From assembly GCA_964017185.1 (NCBI GenBank), contig OZ024870.1:56484312-56548311 (forward strand): a stretch of 64,000 nt of DNA, written 5' to 3'. The notes under the pieces were generated by a model. That model saw only the letters and a program-made list of their open reading frames with translations, did no database searches and was not told the DNA's origin. The first letter of the stretch is position 1, and each line of letters starts with the position of its first letter. The position numbers and the translations under genes were made by a program. Below are positions 61,193-64,000 of the stretch, in pieces. Source of the stretch: Rugalucina vietnamica. Its lineage: Eukaryota > Mollusca > Bivalvia > Lucinida > Lucinidae.

Positions 61193-61398
61193 GTGAGCTG
61201 TGTCACAGAAAAATTACCTTACAACCAAAAGAGCAGATCGGCTGTGCAGTAGCCGCACAGCTGATCAGCACATTTGTTTATACAATCCATCTTACTAAGA
61301 AGCCTCTATAGCTGTCTTTGTCACTGTTGAGAAATCCCAATGACAAATATAGACCTGGTCAGAAATCACAGACAAATTTTCTCATGACTGCTCATATT
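61193..61398 (+). mobile_element. MITE family A copy, degraded
   Basis: Retains GAGCTGTGTCACAG, hairpin CTGTGCAGTAGCCGCACAG with GATCAGCACATTTGTTT, and AAATTTTCTCATGACTGCTC. Confidence 0.6.
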
Positions 61399-62105
61399 AT
61401 TATCCAATTTCCCACTTTTATTGCTCCCATATCTACATGAAAAGACATTTTTCTGATTTATAAAATATACATATAGCTCATAGAGTGACAAATTTGGTAA
61501 CTATCTAACCTTGGAACCAAAATATTGGATCCTAGGTCTAACTGACTTTTGCATGTCAGTAAGTTAAATCACAACCGGTTTCACAATTACATATTAATAA
61601 AAGTGAACAGGTTACTTTAATTCATTGACTTAGCTTAAGTTGAGGGCATGTAGAAATCTAAGACATGTTTTATGTAATGCTTTGGATTATCAGAAGATAA
61701 TTGTACATATTTTTTCTTACTACAGGAATAAGACATTAACATGCATCAGCACAATTATCTTTTCATTACGCTTTCCAAATAAAGTTGAAATGTTTTGTGC
61801 GCATAAAATCTGAGCATATTCTATAGAATCATGTCTAGATGCTGAATACCATAATCCATTTATCTCTTTCAATAAAATAAATGCTAACATACCATTTTAA
61901 ATACTTGAAACTCTTCTCATGGTCTGTATTCTTTATGTATATCCAAGATTTTTGAAATACATGTACAGAACAATTCCAAACAAATAAGTACACAAATACA
62001 AAAGAAAAAACATAGAACACCCTATAATTTGACTGTTCATTCCATCACTAAAATCCTATAAGTGTCTGCAGTTTTGTTCCAAAAAGTAATTAAGTGACCA
62101 CTTTT

Positions 62106-63007
62106 TATCGCACCTGCTTATAGCAGGGTGCGATATAGGAGTCCAAATTTCCGTTCGTCCGTTCGTTCGTTCGTTCGTCCGTCAACATTTACGTCGAAGT
62201 TTGACATTTACGTCGAAGTTTTTGTTTTCTCTGCATCAGAGATAGCTGTGACTGTGAAACCTTGCATAGCAGTTGTCCTTGACATACCCTTCAAGCACGC
62301 ACCTTGACCCAGTGACCTTGACCTATATTTCATGGTCCATTGACTTTGTTAATTTTTACGTCGAAGTTTGGTTTTCTCTGCATCAGTGATAGCCATGAGT
62401 GTGAAACCTTGCATAGCAATTGTCCTTGACATACCCTTCAAGCACGCACCTTGACCCAGTGCCTATGACCTATATTTCACGGTCCATTGACTTTGTTAAT
62501 TTTTACGTCAAAGTTTGGTTTTGTTTGTTTGTGTTGAGGCTTAACGTCCCAGTCAACAATTTAAAGTTTGGTTTTCTCTGCATCAGTGATAGCCATGCGT
62601 GTGAAACCTTGCATAGTAATTGTCCTTGACATACCCTTCAAGCACGCACCTTGACCCAGTGCCCTTGACCTATATTTCACGGTCCATTGACTTTGTTAAT
62701 TTTTACGTCGAAGTTTGGTTTTCTCTGCATCAGTGATAGCCATGAGTGTGAAACCTTGCATAGTAATTGTCCTTGACATACCCTTCAAGCATGCACCTTG
62801 ACCCAGTGCCCATGACCTATATTTCACGGTCCATTGACTTTGTTAATTTTTATGTCGACGTTTGGTTTTCTTTACATAATTGATAGCTGCCAGTGTGAAA
62901 CCTTGCATAGTAATTGTCATTGACATACTCTTCAAGCACGCACCTTGACCCGGTGCCCTTGACCTATATTTCACGTTCCATTGACTTTGCTCGATGCAGG
63001 TGCGATA
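62106..63007. mobile_element. Element with TATCGCACCTGC ends and a 147-bp tandem repeat
   Basis: TATCGCACCTGC (62106) is inverted at 62996-63007. Between them five units recur; anchor CTTGCATAG falls at 62261, 62408, 62608, 62755 and 62901, giving periods of 147, 200, 147 and 146. The 200-bp unit is 147 plus a 53-bp insertion. A short CGTT/CGTC repeat sits at 62155-62182. Non-coding. Confidence 0.85.
62523..62562 (+). mobile_element. 40-bp SINE fragment with a 13-bp target duplication
   Basis: GTTTGTTTGTGTTGAGGC...GTCCCAGTCAACAATTT is flanked by AAAGTTTGGTTTT at 62510-62522 and 62563-62575. The other four tandem units have a single copy of that 13-mer, so the insertion is unambiguous. Confidence 0.85.
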
Positions 63008-63639
63008 TCGACCTCCGCGGAGTTCTTGTATGATATCTTAATTAATAACATATTGCAACCATGGTTACAAGACCATCTGTCTCTTCATGCAACATTTGCA
63101 CATTATTGCAATTATGATGTGGTAATGCTTTGGCGAAGTTCGCCATAACTTTGCCAAAAAGATATATTTTCCTAGCAAGTATTAGCATGTATGTATACAA
63201 GTTTGAAATAAGTTCTTAGCACTAAAATCCTTTGCCAGTCTTAGTCTGGTCACATGATGTCAAAGGATGAAAAACTGAATCATTTAAAATCACATTGTTA
63301 GTGTATGTTGTTTTTACCTGCATGTTCTTGGGACAGGATATATTGACAAAAGTGCAATTTAAAACTTGCAAGTTTTTGGTAATGTTATGGCGATGTCAGT
63401 TGAAAATGCTAAGTTTGTGGCAAACATGTAGCCAATCATTTGTAATATGATACATAAAAGTGAAGCTGTAGCGAATTCACCGCTAGCGGCAAAGCACTTC
63501 GCAAGAACATTACCGCTAGTGGCGAAGTCCGGCGAAGTCGTAAATCATTTTGCGGCAAACTTTTTCTTCGCTACAACCTTGCAGTAAGGCTATGGTAGCT
63601 TTACTGCAGAAAATCCTTTTCATAAGGGTTGGCTCATGC

Positions 63640-64000
63640 GCAACCGGAACACCGGTCATGATTAGTGTAAGGTGACCAGTGATCGATCAAGGACCAGTGA
63701 TTGATCAACTAGTGGTTATCAGACCTGGGTTAATCTTAATCGTTAATCATGATTACTTTGAGGCCAGTCATGTTTTTGTTTAGTTACGATAACTGTCGGG
63801 GGATGAAAAGGGAAAAATATAGACCACACTGATGTGTTTGTCGGCATTATAAATGCCATTTGCAAATTGCTATTTGCTAAATGCTCTTTGCCAGATGCTA
63901 AAATGCTAATTGCTAAATGCTGATTGCAAATTAAAAATAAAACTGTCCATGCTTGTACAGTACATACTATGTTTTTATAATGTTAATTAATCCAACATAC
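63640..64000. other. Non-coding end of window with short word repeats
   Basis: Repeats of TGCTAAATGC/TTTGC words at 63850-63930. No gene. Confidence 0.5.

Larger units (their letters stand above)
60827..63628. mobile_element. 2.8-kb composite inverted-repeat element
   Basis: CCCTTATGAAAA at 60827 and TTTTCATAAGGG ending at 63628 are inverted. Inward, both ends share CTGCAAA/CTGCAGTAAAGCTACCAT-type words. The interior is unusually rich in GC-containing words such as TGCCGCAGC and TTCGCCA repeated on both strands, and hosts a family A MITE and a tandem-repeat element. No transposase frame was seen. Confidence 0.65.

Overview
The window looks like nuclear DNA of an invertebrate animal. A marine bivalve mollusc is my best guess, but that is inference from the repeat types and the two gene families and was not tested by a search. 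It is AT-rich. Both genes I can support are split by GT-AG introns. Most of the rest is non-coding sequence filled with short inverted-repeat transposons, 5'-truncated retroelement ends, tRNA-derived SINEs and satellites. Nothing prokaryotic is present.

Only about 29.7-43.2 kb carries convincing genes, arranged convergently. On the + strand, 29793-35575 is a three-exon gene for a 189-residue soluble protein with an acidic N-terminus and the zinc-binding cytoplasmic ('ballast') domain known from the P2X7 receptor, without the ion channel. On the - strand, 43166-36859 holds seven joined coding exons (739 residues, 5' end not found) of a transposase-derived protein with a Cys-rich finger and conserved catalytic-type motifs. 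All splice phases agree and there are no internal stops. The two stop codons lie 1.3 kb apart.

The flanks are built from three pairs of diverged duplicate segments: 0.83-5.69 with 8.14-15.4 kb, 24.05-28.8 with 48.56-51.6 kb, and 43.43-48.25 with 53.28-58.68 kb. Each pair has one member with insertions the other lacks, so the window contains its own 'empty sites', which fix the boundaries of several elements.

Mobile elements, left to right: retroelement 3' ends (1-683, 16386-17645, 29230-29530, 48908-49085, 55275-56075, 57884-58230); a 3.2-kb inverted-repeat element at 8960-12170 whose core is more than 50 copies of the palindrome GGATATCC at about 21-bp spacing; a tRNA-derived SINE at 14751; a 723-bp inverted-repeat element at 19858; a 1.9-kb element at 31921-33825, inside intron 1 of the P2X7-domain gene, with 22-bp inverted ends, a TCAT target duplication and about twelve copies of a 15-bp motif; a mariner-type non-autonomous element at 46885; and a 2.8-kb nested composite at 60827-63628 holding a 147-bp tandem repeat. 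Two MITE families recur throughout: family A (about 11 copies, ends GAGCCGCCTCATGAG-like, central palindrome) and family B (about 8 copies, core palindrome with GTACCCACAATCTATG).

The best candidates for something undescribed are the P2X7-domain/transposase gene pair, the GGATATCC array element and the intronic element with the GTATCATCCGAAGAG repeats.
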